A DNA stretch of 64,000 nucleotides from Nostoc sp. XA010 (GCF_020829625.1 NZ_JAIVFX010000002.1:248001-312000); one strand, 5' to 3'; shown: positions 1 to 9,060, numbered from the stretch's first letter. The notes: generated from the sequence alone by a model not told the origin. Translations and numbers: made by a program.

Positions 1-31
1 CTCTTCCCAGTCCAAGATTACTTATCTCCTT

Positions 32-796
32 ATGGCAAACACTATAACAATTACTGATTCCCTGGTTCCTAATGCTGTACCGAAACCAGCAATCATTAGA
101 CTAGAAAAGATTTTCAAAATTTATGGTAGTGGTGAAACAGAAGTACGAGCGCTGAATGATGTCAACTTAATCGTGGAACAGGGCGAATATTGTGCAATCA
201 TGGGGCCTTCTGGTTCTGGTAAATCCACAGCTATGAATATTATCGGTTGTCTCGACCGTCCTACAGACGGACATTACTATTTAGATAACCTCGATGTAGC
301 TCAAATGGACGATCGCTCATTAGCACATATCCGTAATAAAAAGCTGGGGTTTGTGTTTCAACAATTCCATCTATTGCCCCAATTAACAGCCCTAGAAAAC
401 GTGATGTTGCCAATGGTGTATGCTAGTGTAAGCCCAAAAGAAAGAAGCGATCGCGCCATCGAAGCTTTGACGCGAGTAGGTTTAGCAAATCGCCTCAACA
501 ACAAACCAACTCAACTATCTGGTGGACAACAACAACGAGTAGCGATCGCGCGGGCGATCGTTAATCGTCCTGTGGTACTCTTAGCCGATGAACCAACAGG
601 CGCACTTGATTCGCGCACAACCCAAGAAGTCTTAGATATTTTTAGCGAACTCAATGCCAGTGGAATTACCGTTGTCATGGTAACTCATGAACCAGAAGTT
701 GCTCGTCAAACCCAGCGCATCGTTTGGTTCCGTGATGGTCAAGTAGTACACTCCAATCTGACACCATCTGACTTGAGTAGCGTTGCTATGTCATAA
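32..796 (+). CDS. ABC transporter ATP-binding protein, MacB/LolD type
   Basis: Nucleotide-binding subunit that would drive a MacB/LolD-like exporter at the inner membrane. The protein has 254 residues, with an unstructured lead of about 20 residues before the ATPase fold. Walker A GPSGSGKS (about residues 58-65), Q-loop FVFQQFH, signature LSGGQQQR, Walker [10 protein letters not shown] and the H-loop MVTHE are all present and in order. The spacing GCLDRPTDG after Walker A is typical of the MacB/LolD/DevA class. The permease and membrane-fusion partners are not downstream, so they probably lie upstream, outside the window. Heterocyst exporters of the DevBCA kind use this class of ATPase, but substrate cannot be read from the ATPase alone. 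Confidence 0.93.
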   Translation: MANTITITDSLVPNAVPKPAIIRLEKIFKIYGSGETEVRALNDVNLIVEQGEYCAIMGPSGSGKSTAMNIIGCLDRPTDGHYYLDNLDVAQMDDRSLAHIRNKKLGFVFQQFHLLPQLTALENVMLPMVYASVSPKERSDRAIEALTRVGLANRLNNKPTQLSGGQQQRVAIARAIVNRPVVLLADEPTGALDSRTTQEVLDIFSELNASGITVVMVTHEPEVARQTQRIVWFRDGQVVHSNLTPSDLSSVAMS

Positions 797-804
797 CTTA
801 TTAG

Positions 805-844
805 AGTCCGCCTACCCTTGGCTTTCTCACAAGGTAGGCGGACT
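805..844 (+). terminator. hairpin after the ABC ATPase gene
   Basis: A 12-bp stem (AGTCCGCCTACC paired with GGTAGGCGGACT) begins 8 bases after the stop codon and is followed by TTTGTTT. It could stop transcription, though AGTCCGCCTAC-type palindromes are also scattered in Nostoc genomes as repeats. Confidence 0.55.
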
Positions 845-901
845 TTGTTTATGCAATAGCGACTTCACAGCCAAAAACCCCATAATTAAAGCATACGTGA
901 T

Positions 902-941
902 TTTTGACTTTTGACTTTTGACTTCCGCCTTGCGGTACTAG
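902..941. repeat. heptanucleotide repeat TTTTGAC x3 with tail
   Basis: Three direct copies of TTTTGAC followed by a tail containing CCTTGCGGTACTAG. The tail recurs at about 60941-60956, and the reverse complement of the heptamer (AGTCAAA x3) sits at 27260. This is the short tandemly repeated repetitive class typical of heterocystous cyanobacteria. Confidence 0.8.
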
Positions 942-954
942 TCGCCAGTTACAA

Positions 955-1485
955 TTACAAACTAGACGTTTTTCCAGTTTCTGCTTGCGTCTCAATTGGC
1001 TTAACATCGGTGTAACCCACTTCACCAGCTATTGTCCGAAACACCGAAATTTGCTCGTCAAAATCTAATCCTTCAATCTGGGAAACCAGATCAGTAATTG
1101 CCTTAGTTGGTTCATAGCTAGCTGGTAAGTCAACCACCTTATCCCCCATAGCTACTGCCCAAGCATACCAAACTAACAGCTGATTGTTTTCTTTTATCGC
1201 CCCATAAGCACGGGAATATTCTGTATCTTTGCGGTTAACTATATCCCGCATAATATCTAGTTGCTGCTCATCTGATAACTCAAAATAATGTCCTAGCAAA
1301 AGTGGTGCTAACTCAGGTTCGGCAGCAGATGGAACGGCTGGTGTGATAGAATCACCCATTTTTTTATAAACTAAATAGAACCAGGCTAATTTTGCATCGG
1401 TATCTAAATTGTTAAAGGCATCTACCAAATTTTGAGATTCATTGCTCTGGGCTTGAGAAATAGTTTTATCGTAACTTGCAGTCAT
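955..1485 (-). CDS. helical carotenoid protein (OCP N-terminal-domain homologue)
   Basis: A 176-residue stand-alone version of the all-helical N-terminal domain of the orange carotenoid protein. The OCP pattern is visible: NNLDTDAKLAWFYLVYKKMG near the start, LLLGHYFELSDEQQLDIMRDI in the middle, and YAWAVAMGDKVVDLP followed by EQISVFRTIAGEVGYT at the end. The C-terminal NTF2-like half of OCP is absent, and the length fits the helical carotenoid protein (HCP) family, which binds a ketocarotenoid such as canthaxanthin and quenches singlet oxygen or phycobilisome excitation. The matching C-terminal-domain homologue lies 2.8 kb away at 4298-4714. Which HCP clade it belongs to, and whether it quenches, cannot be told by eye. 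Confidence 0.9.
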   Translation of the reverse strand: MTASYDKTISQAQSNESQNLVDAFNNLDTDAKLAWFYLVYKKMGDSITPAVPSAAEPELAPLLLGHYFELSDEQQLDIMRDIVNRKDTEYSRAYGAIKENNQLLVWYAWAVAMGDKVVDLPASYEPTKAITDLVSQIEGLDFDEQISVFRTIAGEVGYTDVKPIETQAETGKTSSL

Positions 1486-1707
1486 AATTTTATTTCCAAA
1501 GAAATTTTACACGTTAAACTAAGGCTTACCAAAGTTTGAGCATCAGCTTCAACTATCAAGAGAAAGAGTTATATTAATTGCAAATTGCAGCTTTAATCTA
1601 TCTTTTAATAGAGGTAAAGCCTCTCCCAAGGGAGCAAGTAAAGAGTTAATTACTTTGTTATGCTCTTTTATGCAAGCAATAAAAAATTTAAGCTAAGGAT
1701 TTTAATT

Positions 1708-2082
1708 ATGCCTGATGAAGTAAAGCCCAATGTTAATGAAGCTCCCACCCATGATGCTCAATTAGCTGCCGAAAGCATAGCTAGTGGTGAAGAAAAAGCG
1801 CCAAACGTCGATTTTGATGCTGATTATGCAACTGCACAACAATTCAGCGTTAGTGAAGTTGATCGCACAGGTGAAGGCGCAGCAGCAGCCGAAGCAGCCA
1901 CTGCACCTAAATATCAAATCTCTAAGCCAGAAGAGACAATAACTCAAGCACAGTCAACTGGTAATCCTGATGATTTTCTCGAGTTAGCAAAGGAAGTTGG
2001 GAATTCTAAGACTGAGGGTGTAACTAATGTCAGTGATGATTTAGTAAAACAAGCTTTGGAAAAGGGTGAACGGAAAAATTAA
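1708..2082 (+). CDS. hypothetical acidic protein, probably disordered
   Basis: A 124-residue protein of unrecognised family, rich in Glu, Asp and Ala. It has no membrane segment and no cysteine, and looks largely disordered up to a short helical tail (DDFLELAKEVGN, then DDLVKQALEKGE). I place the start at ATG 1708 because AAGGA precedes it at 8-10 bases; an in-frame ATG at 1660 would add 16 residues without such a site. It is divergent from the HCP gene and shares a 222-bp intergenic region with it, which hints at joint stress regulation but does not show it. Confidence 0.6.
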   Translation: MPDEVKPNVNEAPTHDAQLAAESIASGEEKAPNVDFDADYATAQQFSVSEVDRTGEGAAAAEAATAPKYQISKPEETITQAQSTGNPDDFLELAKEVGNSKTEGVTNVSDDLVKQALEKGERKN

Positions 2083-2106
2083 GTTTTCCAGATATTTTGC
2101 TATTTT

Positions 2107-2141
2107 GTAGGGTGGGCATTGATATACATGGCCCACCCTAC
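2107..2141 (+). terminator. GC-rich hairpin downstream of the 1708 gene
   Basis: A perfect 11-bp stem (GTAGGGTGGGC with GCCCACCCTAC) and a 13-base loop, followed by TGTTTT. A terminator is plausible; the same motif is a common dispersed palindrome in cyanobacteria. Confidence 0.5.
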
Positions 2142-2313
2142 TGTTTTAGTGAATCGTCAATAGTTAATATTTTCACTTTTGTAAAAACACGCTTGCCCTG
2201 GCGAATGGAAATCGCCTGGTATATTTGCAAAGGTGAGATGCTCCCATCAACAAGTGCCTAAAATTACAGCCCACGACTTTTAAAACATCCTCTAGTGACT
2301 AATGGACCAATGA

Positions 2314-2952
2314 CTAATTACGACCATTCATCACTTCTAATAGTTCACTAGGGTGCTGAATTAAATAATCTGGATTTTGCTTGGCTAGTACTTCCGGTGA
2401 ATTAAAGCCCCAAGTTACTGCAATCACTTGGATATTTGCTTTCTTTGATGCTTCGATATCTCTGGTTTCATCTCCAACATAAATAACTTCTTGAGGTTGG
2501 AGTTGATTTTGCCTTAATACATTATTGATTATGGTTGTTTTCCCAAAAATCGTAATTCCTGAGTAGATAAAATCAAATAGGTGATTTAAATCATTGATTG
2601 TAAGGAATTGCGTAACATTGTCTTTAGAATTAGAAGTGATAATTCCTAATTTATATCCTTCATTCTGGAGTTCCGTTAATGCTTCTTTAATTCCTGGAAT
2701 TGGCTTTAATCCTGGGATTTTATTTTTTAATTCTCCTTTAACTTTTTTAACTAAAAAAGGTATCTTAAATAGAGAAACTCCTGAATACTTAATAATTTCC
2801 CTAGATGTTAAATTTTTAAGTAGGGATAATTGCTCTGGGCTTATGTGTCTATAACCAAAGTCTACAGCTAGACGATTGGCAATACTTACAAGGGCATCTA
2901 CTGTATCAGCAATAGTGCCATCAAAATCAAAAATAATTACTTTCGGGGTCAT
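2314..2952 (-). CDS. HAD-superfamily phosphatase, phosphoglycolate-phosphatase-like
   Basis: Motif I is DFDGTIADT close to the start, motif II is the IITSNS segment near residue 110, and motif III/IV are seen in YVGDETRDIEASKKANI. The helical cap between motif I and II places it in the Gph/PGMB-like subfamily I. At 212 residues it is of normal size. I use the ATG at 2952, preceded by AGGCGA, rather than the upstream TTG at 2973. The gene overlaps the end of queG by 26 bases, so the two are probably co-transcribed and translationally coupled. The substrate is uncertain: 2-phosphoglycolate is possible in a photorespiring cell, but many paralogues exist. Confidence 0.85.
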   Translation of the reverse strand: MTPKVIIFDFDGTIADTVDALVSIANRLAVDFGYRHISPEQLSLLKNLTSREIIKYSGVSLFKIPFLVKKVKGELKNKIPGLKPIPGIKEALTELQNEGYKLGIITSNSKDNVTQFLTINDLNHLFDFIYSGITIFGKTTIINNVLRQNQLQPQEVIYVGDETRDIEASKKANIQVIAVTWGFNSPEVLAKQNPDYLIQHPSELLEVMNGRN

Positions 2953-3901
2953 TATTTCGCCTGGATGCGTCAAGATTAGCTAGGGCGTTGCGTCGTAACA
3001 TTTCTGGCTTAATCCGCCGCAAGGCAGATGCTGGAAATCGTTTATCCCACTCCTGATCTGAGATTTGGGCTAATTCTAGCAGTTTGGGAGCAATATTCCC
3101 AGGATTTGGCTGAAACTCTGCAATATCAGTTGTTTGGGAAAAACGTTGATTCCAAGGACAAACATCTTGGCAAATATCACAACCAGCAACCCAGCCTTGT
3201 AAATGAGGTGTCACTGTCTCTGGCAACTCCTCTGCTCGATTTTCAATCGTATGATAAGCAATGCAGCGATTAGCATCCACGACAAAAGGCTGAGTAATTG
3301 CACCCGTAGGACAAGCCTGAAGACAACGAGTACAGCTACCGCAGTGTTCTGTATGGGGGCGATCGCTCTCTAATTCTAAATTAGTCAACACTTCTCCCAA
3401 AAATACCCAAGAGCCATATTCCCGTGTAATCACATTACCATTTTTGGCAATCCAACCAATTCCGGCAAGTTGAGCCAACACTTTATCTTGCACGGGGCCA
3501 GTGTCTGCATAATAACGAGCTAATACATCTTCACCAAGTGATTTTAACCAAAGGGTTAGCTGCTTGAGTTTTTTATGCATCACCTTGTGATAATCCCTTC
3601 CCCAGCCATAACGAGAAATTTTGGCGTATTCCTCGCCTTCTGGACGTTGATGTGACGTGTAATAATTTAGCGCCACACACACTAGCGATCGCGCCTCTGG
3701 CATAACTTTGCGAATATCCTGGCGTTTTGGGTTAGCCATCCATTCCATATCAGCGTGATAACCCAGTTCAATCCATGCTTGTAACCTCTGCGCTTCTGTA
3801 GCATCTACCCTATCTACAGCAGTAATTCCAACTTTGTGAAAGCCCAACTCGCCGGCTTTCTCTTTCACTACATTGCTGCTTGTTACGGAATACTGATTCA
3901 T
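2927..3901 (-). CDS. queG: epoxyqueuosine reductase QueG
   Basis: Last step of queuosine biosynthesis in tRNA: cobalamin-dependent reduction of epoxyqueuosine to queuosine. The 324-residue protein has the expected two 4Fe-4S clusters in CGSCTRCLQACPTGAI (about residues 188-203) and CDICQDVCPWN (about 243-253). The RYGWGRDYH segment and DTGPVQDK motif are characteristic of QueG. Length is slightly shorter than forms with a C-terminal HEAT extension, as in many cyanobacteria. It precedes and overlaps the HAD phosphatase gene on the same strand. Confidence 0.95.
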   Translation of the reverse strand: MNQYSVTSSNVVKEKAGELGFHKVGITAVDRVDATEAQRLQAWIELGYHADMEWMANPKRQDIRKVMPEARSLVCVALNYYTSHQRPEGEEYAKISRYGWGRDYHKVMHKKLKQLTLWLKSLGEDVLARYYADTGPVQDKVLAQLAGIGWIAKNGNVITREYGSWVFLGEVLTNLELESDRPHTEHCGSCTRCLQACPTGAITQPFVVDANRCIAYHTIENRAEELPETVTPHLQGWVAGCDICQDVCPWNQRFSQTTDIAEFQPNPGNIAPKLLELAQISDQEWDKRFPASALRRIKPEMLRRNALANLDASRRNNDPESNYF

Positions 3902-4297
3902 TTTTTTATCTGGATTTTGCCTAAATAAAGGCGATTTAATTTTACATTATGTAGTAAATATATTTGATTAAGATTTGTTACTTACCCTATATAGAAATTT
4001 TCCTTTGGATTCAAAACATGGTAAAGGCACAGTAATGCTGTGCCCCCAGGAGTGGTCTGTATTCTATGCAATTGAAAACCGCTATATTGCAACATCTCTA
4101 CCATCGTTAGGAAGATTTATACAAATGTGGCAATCTATCTCAACAGCAGGTTTCTTTTTAGCTATTTTTGTATTGAAATTAATATTTAGGTAGCATAATA
4201 CAGATATTTTTACGTTTGTCGTAAAAAAAGATACGAACTCCATAGATAAATTTATGGAGATTGTTAATTTTAAATTTTGAATCTGGAGCGAAGCGAC
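3902..4297. other. intergenic region between queG and the CTDH gene
   Basis: About 400 AT-rich bases that must hold the divergent promoters of queG and the CTDH gene. A small palindrome GGCACAG/CTGTGCC at 4026-4044 is a repeat type seen elsewhere in cyanobacteria. Open frames here on both strands have no coding character. The segment GAGCGAAGCGAC just before the GTG start at 4298 is a repeat-like sequence. Confidence 0.5.
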
Positions 4298-4714
4298 GTG
4301 ACCTCTGCTGAACAGTTGAAACAAGAATTCCAAATTGAGGGAATTACAGAAACAAGTGTACTGCGTTATTTTGAAACCTTAAATGCAGGAGAATTTGAGG
4401 CAACTGCTGCCTTATTTGCGGAAGATGGTGTGATGCGTCCACCATTTGAATCTGATATTGTGGGAACACATGCGATCGCAGCCTACTTAAAACAAGAAGG
4501 CCAAAACATTAAAGCTTATCCCAATACGGGAATAGCTGAGGCTTTAGAAAATGCTACAATTCAAGTCCAAGTAACAGGCAAAGCACAAACTTCTTGGTGT
4601 AGTGTGAATGTCTTGTGGTTATTTATCCTCAACCAACAACGGCAAATTTATTATACTAAAATCAAACTTTTAGCTTCTCCCCAAGAGTTACTTTCTTTAC
4701 GTCGTGAAAACTAG
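4298..4714 (+). CDS. OCP C-terminal-domain homologue (CTDH), NTF2-like carotenoid carrier
   Basis: A 138-residue NTF2-like protein matching the C-terminal half of the orange carotenoid protein: SVLRYFETLNAGEFEATAAL, DGVMRPPFES, IVGTHAIAAYLKQEG, VQVTGKAQTSW, KIKLLASPQELL. CTDHs deliver ketocarotenoids to apo-HCPs and can form dimers. A single cysteine (about residue 101, in TSWCSVNV) falls where the redox-active cysteine of the Anabaena CTDH sits. I choose GTG 4298 over TTG 4277 because the residues before it are encoded by a repeat-like GAGCGAAGCGAC stretch. The ribosome site is weak either way. Partner HCP is at 955-1485. Confidence 0.88.
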   Translation: MTSAEQLKQEFQIEGITETSVLRYFETLNAGEFEATAALFAEDGVMRPPFESDIVGTHAIAAYLKQEGQNIKAYPNTGIAEALENATIQVQVTGKAQTSWCSVNVLWLFILNQQRQIYYTKIKLLASPQELLSLRREN

Positions 4715-4816
4715 CAAATAAGTATAATAGCTTAGGCAATGTTTGATCCTACCCAAAACAAAATCCAATCACAGTAAATTCACTTAACACATTACTTGAA
4801 AAGTAGTAAATTTTAT

Positions 4817-5242
4817 CTATTTCACTAATTCCGGTAAAGTAGCTTCTAACTTTAGACAGTTGGCACCATCAATCTGCAACTGGTAGTCTACTTTATCCAT
4901 AAGACGATTCATAATTAGCCAACCATAACCACCCTCTTGTTTTTCCATCGGGTTTGGAGCATAGTAGTCAGACATATCAAAGCCTTCGCCGTAGTCCCAA
5001 ACTTCGAGGGCAAGATCGCGATTTTTGACTTCCAAGCGTAGTAAAATCGGTAAATTTGGTTTATCCTTGTGGGCATGACGGACTGCATTTGAGTAGGCTT
5101 CTACTAAAGCCAGCCTCAAACGGCTTGATTGCCGTGACCAGTCTACAGATTCTCCTAGCTGGATTTTCAAACATCCCAACAGCCAGGTTTCGACAATATT
5201 AAGAAAACTCAAGTCACTTGGTACGTGAAGCTCACTTTTCAT
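4817..5242 (-). CDS. RsbW-like anti-sigma/serine kinase (HATPase_c_2)
   Basis: A 141-residue GHKL-fold protein with the N-box LALVEAYSNAVRHAH (about residues 45-59) and G-boxes in WDYGEGFDM and EGGYGWLIMNRLMD. Size and motif order fit the RsbW/SpoIIAB family of small serine kinases that bind and phosphorylate anti-sigma antagonists. It lies 3 bases downstream of the PP2C phosphatase gene on the same strand, so the two form an RsbU/RsbW-style partner-switching pair. No STAS antagonist or sigma factor gene is adjacent, so the output is not visible here. Confidence 0.85.
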   Translation of the reverse strand: MKSELHVPSDLSFLNIVETWLLGCLKIQLGESVDWSRQSSRLRLALVEAYSNAVRHAHKDKPNLPILLRLEVKNRDLALEVWDYGEGFDMSDYYAPNPMEKQEGGYGWLIMNRLMDKVDYQLQIDGANCLKLEATLPELVK

Positions 5243-5245
5243 TAC

Positions 5246-6919
5246 TTACAAAATCTCCAGTGAAAGTATAGTTTGATCATCTTCTTGAACGTGGTTGTCT
5301 GCCTGGATGCGAGCTAGTAAATGGTTAAGAGAAAGCGGTTGTTGCTCTTGTTGCAGGAGTTGCCAAAGACCATCTTGATTCAGCATAGAACGGTTAACTG
5401 GGTCAACACCAGACTCGGTTTTTCCTGAAAGAGCAAAGTTATTTGATACCGTAGCTTCTGTAATTCCATCGCTGGCCAGTAACAATGTGTCTCCAGCAGC
5501 GAGAACCAAGCGACCAGACTCTGCCTGCCACTTAGGCAAGATCCCCAAAGGAACACTGCGAACTTTCAGGTAATTGGGATTGTCATTTAAAGCACCTTGA
5601 CGTGACCATAACAGTGGATAAATATGACCAGCATTAGTGTAGACGAGTTCCTTCGTGCTAGGGGTATAACAAGCTAACACAAGAGTAATGAAATAATTGT
5701 TGCTAATTAAGTCTTCACTGAGAGCGTGGTTGAGGTTCTGCATGACCACATTTGGCTCGGCTGGTGCTTCTTGAGATAATTCTCGGCGCAATACTGAAAT
5801 AATACTAGCCATAAATAAAGCAGCTGGGACACCCTTGCCAGAGACATCACCCACTGCCAACCACAAATCGCCTTTGGGATGGACAAAAACTTCAAAAAAA
5901 TCGCCTCCTACTTCCCGCGCTGGGTAACAGCAGGCTTGCACCTTCACACCTTTAATGTCAGGTAAAGTTTGGCGTAGCAAGTTGTATTGAATTTGGCGGG
6001 CTACCTCCAACTCATTGTGAATTTGCTGTTGCTTTTCTTGGAGGCGCTGGTAGAGTTTTGCTTGAGAGAGGGCTAAGGCTGCTTGTTCGGCAACACCTGC
6101 AATCAGTTGGATGTCTTCATCTTGCCAAGGGCGATCGCGTCCCCATTGGTGAAGAACCAGCACAGCTAATAAATGCTGCTGATAGCTAAGTGGCACTACC
6201 AGATGGTGAGAAGGATTACCCTCATATACATCTTGAGCAAGTTGATAATGACGGGTTTCCAGCACTTTCTCAATTAAAACACTGGGGTCGAAGAAGCAAT
6301 CTGATATATCGGATTTCGGATCGCGGTATAAGAACTCGTCTTGTGTGAGGCGATCGCCCTCTACTGGTCTGAGTAAGCAATTGCTAGCTTCAAATGTTTG
6401 TCCAATAGTTGCGACAATTTTTTGCAACATACTGTCGTAGTCTAGAGACTCTCGAATTGCCGTTGTTACAGCATTAAACAAAGATTCTCGCTGTAGGGCC
6501 CGACGCAACTCTTGCGTGCGCTTCTTAACTAGACGATATGTATCAGTGGCTTGCTCAACTAAGGCTCTCAGCCGTTCAGGATTCCAGGGCTTGGTAATGT
6601 ACTTGAATACCTGACCGGAGTTAATCGCATCCACCAAATCTTCGACATCGGTAAAACCAGTTAACAAAATCCGAATCGTGTCTGGAAAGCGCTCTACGGT
6701 GTGACTAAAAAATTCGGTGCCATTCATTTCTGGCATTCTTTGGTCAGAAATAATCACCGCCATTTCACCAAATTGATCCAAGATTTTCAGAGCAGCAAAG
6801 GCATGATTGGCTTTATATACTTGAAAATCTCGCCTAAAAGTACGGTAGAGTAAATCTAAGTTATCTGGCTCATCATCTACCACCATGAGCTTAAGTTTGT
6901 CCACCCCGATTTCAGCCAT
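5246..6919 (-). CDS. response regulator with GAF and PP2C (SpoIIE/RsbU) phosphatase domains
   Basis: A 557-residue signalling phosphatase. Residues 10-125 form a receiver domain (LMVVDDEPDN, phospho-acceptor Asp59 in IISDQRMPEMNG, conserved Lys in FKYITKPWNP). A GAF domain covers about 145-285. A linker coiled coil (QRLQEKQQQIHNELEVARQ) leads into a SpoIIE-type PP2C domain with the metal-binding Asp residues in REVGGDFFEV, AVGDVSGKG and LLLASDGITEA. Phosphorylation of the receiver would turn on dephosphorylation of an antagonist protein, opposing the RsbW-like kinase encoded just downstream. Confidence 0.92.
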   Translation of the reverse strand: MAEIGVDKLKLMVVDDEPDNLDLLYRTFRRDFQVYKANHAFAALKILDQFGEMAVIISDQRMPEMNGTEFFSHTVERFPDTIRILLTGFTDVEDLVDAINSGQVFKYITKPWNPERLRALVEQATDTYRLVKKRTQELRRALQRESLFNAVTTAIRESLDYDSMLQKIVATIGQTFEASNCLLRPVEGDRLTQDEFLYRDPKSDISDCFFDPSVLIEKVLETRHYQLAQDVYEGNPSHHLVVPLSYQQHLLAVLVLHQWGRDRPWQDEDIQLIAGVAEQAALALSQAKLYQRLQEKQQQIHNELEVARQIQYNLLRQTLPDIKGVKVQACCYPAREVGGDFFEVFVHPKGDLWLAVGDVSGKGVPAALFMASIISVLRRELSQEAPAEPNVVMQNLNHALSEDLISNNYFITLVLACYTPSTKELVYTNAGHIYPLLWSRQGALNDNPNYLKVRSVPLGILPKWQAESGRLVLAAGDTLLLASDGITEATVSNNFALSGKTESGVDPVNRSMLNQDGLWQLLQQEQQPLSLNHLLARIQADNHVQEDDQTILSLEIL

Positions 6920-7068
6920 ATTTGACTTTAGTTTTCACATATTTGAATGGCGAGATAATATAATTTTTATCCCACCTGATAATCAACAAAAAATTAATAA
7001 CTAATCATTTTCAACAGCTATCAATTATCAGTGTTTTAAAACTTGATAACTGTTCACTCAATTTAACC

Positions 7069-7788
7069 TTATCCTACTAACCCAGAACGCAAGGCGCGGA
7101 CTGCTGCTTGGGTACGGTCATCGGCACATAGCTTATTCAAAATATTGCGAACGTGAGTTTTAACAGTCCCAACAGTGATATAAAGCCTTTCAGCAATTAC
7201 TGCATTACTACAACCTTCGACAATCAACTGTAGCACTTCCAATTCCCTTTCTGTCAGGGTGTAAGGTTGAATTCCTTCTAGATTCTCGACATAATCAGGG
7301 TTAGAGGCAATGGTCTTAGTATCTACAAAAGCTGATTCTAACTTTTGCGGATTTTGTTGCGCTTGTTGTAATACAATCCGAGCGATCGCGGGATCGATCC
7401 AAGCGTTGCCATTGTAAGTTACTCTTATTGCTTCCAGCAAATTATCGAATTTGATATCTTTCATACAGTAAGAATCTGCACCAGCCGCAAAAGCTGCCAA
7501 CACAGCTTCTTTGTTATCCCGCAGCGTCAAAATTAACACCCTTGTTAATAGCTGCTGCCCATTAGCAATAGATTTTAACTCCCGTGTTAGCTCAATGCCA
7601 TCCTTATCTGGTAAACCAATATCTACAATGGCAATATCTGGTTGTACCCTTTTTAACATCTTTAACCCCTCAGCAGCATTGGCAGCTTCACCTACAACTT
7701 CAATGTCATCCTTTTGTAGGAGTGCTGTCCGAATACCTACACGAGTTAGGTCATGATCTTCAATCAGAGCGATACGAATTTTACTCAT
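7069..7788 (-). CDS. NarL/FixJ-family response regulator
   Basis: A 239-residue two-domain DNA-binding regulator. The receiver domain has acidic pocket EDHD and phospho-acceptor Asp56 in IAIVDIGLPDKDG; the C-terminal LuxR-type HTH reads LTERELEVLQLIVEG, NAVIAERLYITVGTVKTHV. I use ATG 7788, since the slightly longer frame starts at TTG 7794. It is transcribed in the same direction as the PP2C/RsbW pair, 149 bases upstream, and may share its stimulus. No histidine kinase is adjacent. Confidence 0.92.
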   Translation of the reverse strand: MSKIRIALIEDHDLTRVGIRTALLQKDDIEVVGEAANAAEGLKMLKRVQPDIAIVDIGLPDKDGIELTRELKSIANGQQLLTRVLILTLRDNKEAVLAAFAAGADSYCMKDIKFDNLLEAIRVTYNGNAWIDPAIARIVLQQAQQNPQKLESAFVDTKTIASNPDYVENLEGIQPYTLTERELEVLQLIVEGCSNAVIAERLYITVGTVKTHVRNILNKLCADDRTQAAVRALRSGLVG

Positions 7789-8110
7789 AGCCAACTTCAG
7801 CCCGTTACACTACCTTAACCAGAAAGTCGAGTTTCGTGACATACTCCCACACTAACTGCAAGTAGTATAGTGGGGGTTTCTGTTCCCGGAACCAGAGTTG
7901 CAAGTTGAGCGTTTTATACTTAGTAGGATATTACACTTCAACAATCAAATTTGGACTGGTTCAGCCCAATTACAAGCGTCCAAAACTAATTAGTTATGCT
8001 TTCTATTCTTGCAGGGCAATGGGAATCTCTCGTGCTTAAGTTCTAATATAAAAAATTTGATAAACTTAACATTTAAGTAAATCTGGTGTGAGGTTAATCC
8101 AGAATAGGCT
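7789..8110. other. divergent intergenic region
   Basis: 322 bases between the divergent NarL regulator and glycosyltransferase genes. No gene, repeat array or strong hairpin was seen; it should contain both promoters. Confidence 0.5.
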
Positions 8111-8866
8111 ATGTCTAAAGGCAATGAAGCATTTTCAGTGTTGGGAATACCAGTTCATGTGATGGCTAACTATCCAGGCTGGTTGTTAGAATGCCTGCGT
8201 GCAGGCAGAGGAATTCATGTAGTAACGCTCAATGCAGAAATGACTATGCAGGCAGAGCAGAATCAAATCCTAGCTCAGGTCATTAAAAATGCTGAACTAG
8301 TGATTCCAGATGGAGCCGGGGTTGTTCTGTATTTGCGATGGCTGTTATGGCAAAAAGTGCAGCGTTTTCCGGGGATTGAACTAGCAGAAAAACTTTTGCA
8401 AGAAATCGGGCAACAGAAGACAGGCGCAAAGGTTTTTTTCTATGGGGGAGCGGCTGGCGTGGCCTCAACTGCGGCAGATTTTTGGCAGCAGCAAATTTCA
8501 GATTTGCGTATAGTAGGCACTCACTCAGGCTACCATTCCCCAGAAGAAGAAGCACAATTGCGAGAAACTCTGGTTCAATTGCAGCCACAAGTGATTTTTG
8601 TCGGTTTGGGAGTGCCACGTCAAGAGTTATGGATTGCCGAAAACCGCCATTTGTGTCCTCAAGCAATTTGGATTGGTGTTGGTGGTAGTTTTGATATTTG
8701 GTCGGGAACTAAAACTCGCGCTCCAGCCTGGTTAGGAAATAATAATTTGGAATGGTTGTATCGGCTTTATCAAGAACCTTGGCGTTGGCGGCGGATGTTG
8801 GCTTTGCCAGCGTTTGCTGTGAAAGCTTTTGTTTATCGTTTGACAGCAAGGGGTGCAATTAGTTGA
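8111..8866 (+). CDS. WecG/TagA/CpsF-family glycosyltransferase
   Basis: A 251-residue cell-envelope glycosyltransferase (family GT26) of the type that moves ManNAc, ManNAcA or a similar sugar from a nucleotide donor to a lipid-linked acceptor. The family landmarks are present: HVVTLNAEMTMQAEQN (donor region, about residues 36-51), VIPDGAGVV, FFYGGAAGVA, the strongly conserved VGLGVPRQELWI, and IGVGGSFDIWSG. The C-terminal basic and aromatic stretch RLYQEPWRWRR would associate with the membrane. It stands alone rather than in a polysaccharide operon; ftsE follows after 194 bases. Confidence 0.92.
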   Translation: MSKGNEAFSVLGIPVHVMANYPGWLLECLRAGRGIHVVTLNAEMTMQAEQNQILAQVIKNAELVIPDGAGVVLYLRWLLWQKVQRFPGIELAEKLLQEIGQQKTGAKVFFYGGAAGVASTAADFWQQQISDLRIVGTHSGYHSPEEEAQLRETLVQLQPQVIFVGLGVPRQELWIAENRHLCPQAIWIGVGGSFDIWSGTKTRAPAWLGNNNLEWLYRLYQEPWRWRRMLALPAFAVKAFVYRLTARGAIS

Positions 8867-8875
8867 GAGTGGGGA

Positions 8876-8893
8876 GACGCGATTAATCGCGTC
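8876..8893. repeat. perfect 18-bp palindrome, copy 1
   Basis: GACGCGATTAATCGCGTC is its own reverse complement. The identical palindrome, with the same TGTAC on its right, occurs at 33013-33030. A dispersed Nostoc-type repeat that could also act as a terminator stem. Confidence 0.75.
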
Positions 8894-9060
8894 TGTACTG
8901 GGTGCTATTACTTAGTTAGTATTAAAGTCTTCAAAAAATTTAAATTTTCTTTGTTAAATTTTCAATTCCCAGGCAAAACCTGGGAATCCTTATTTTTGAG
9001 AGGAATAAGCTAATCTAAACCCGTAAGCTATTTGGTTGTGGGGATAAGGAAAATTTAACA

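Noticed and set aside
3975..4193. 72-codon frame upstream of the CTDH gene
   Set aside because: Composition is not coding-like, it overlaps a dispersed palindrome, and no family pattern is seen.
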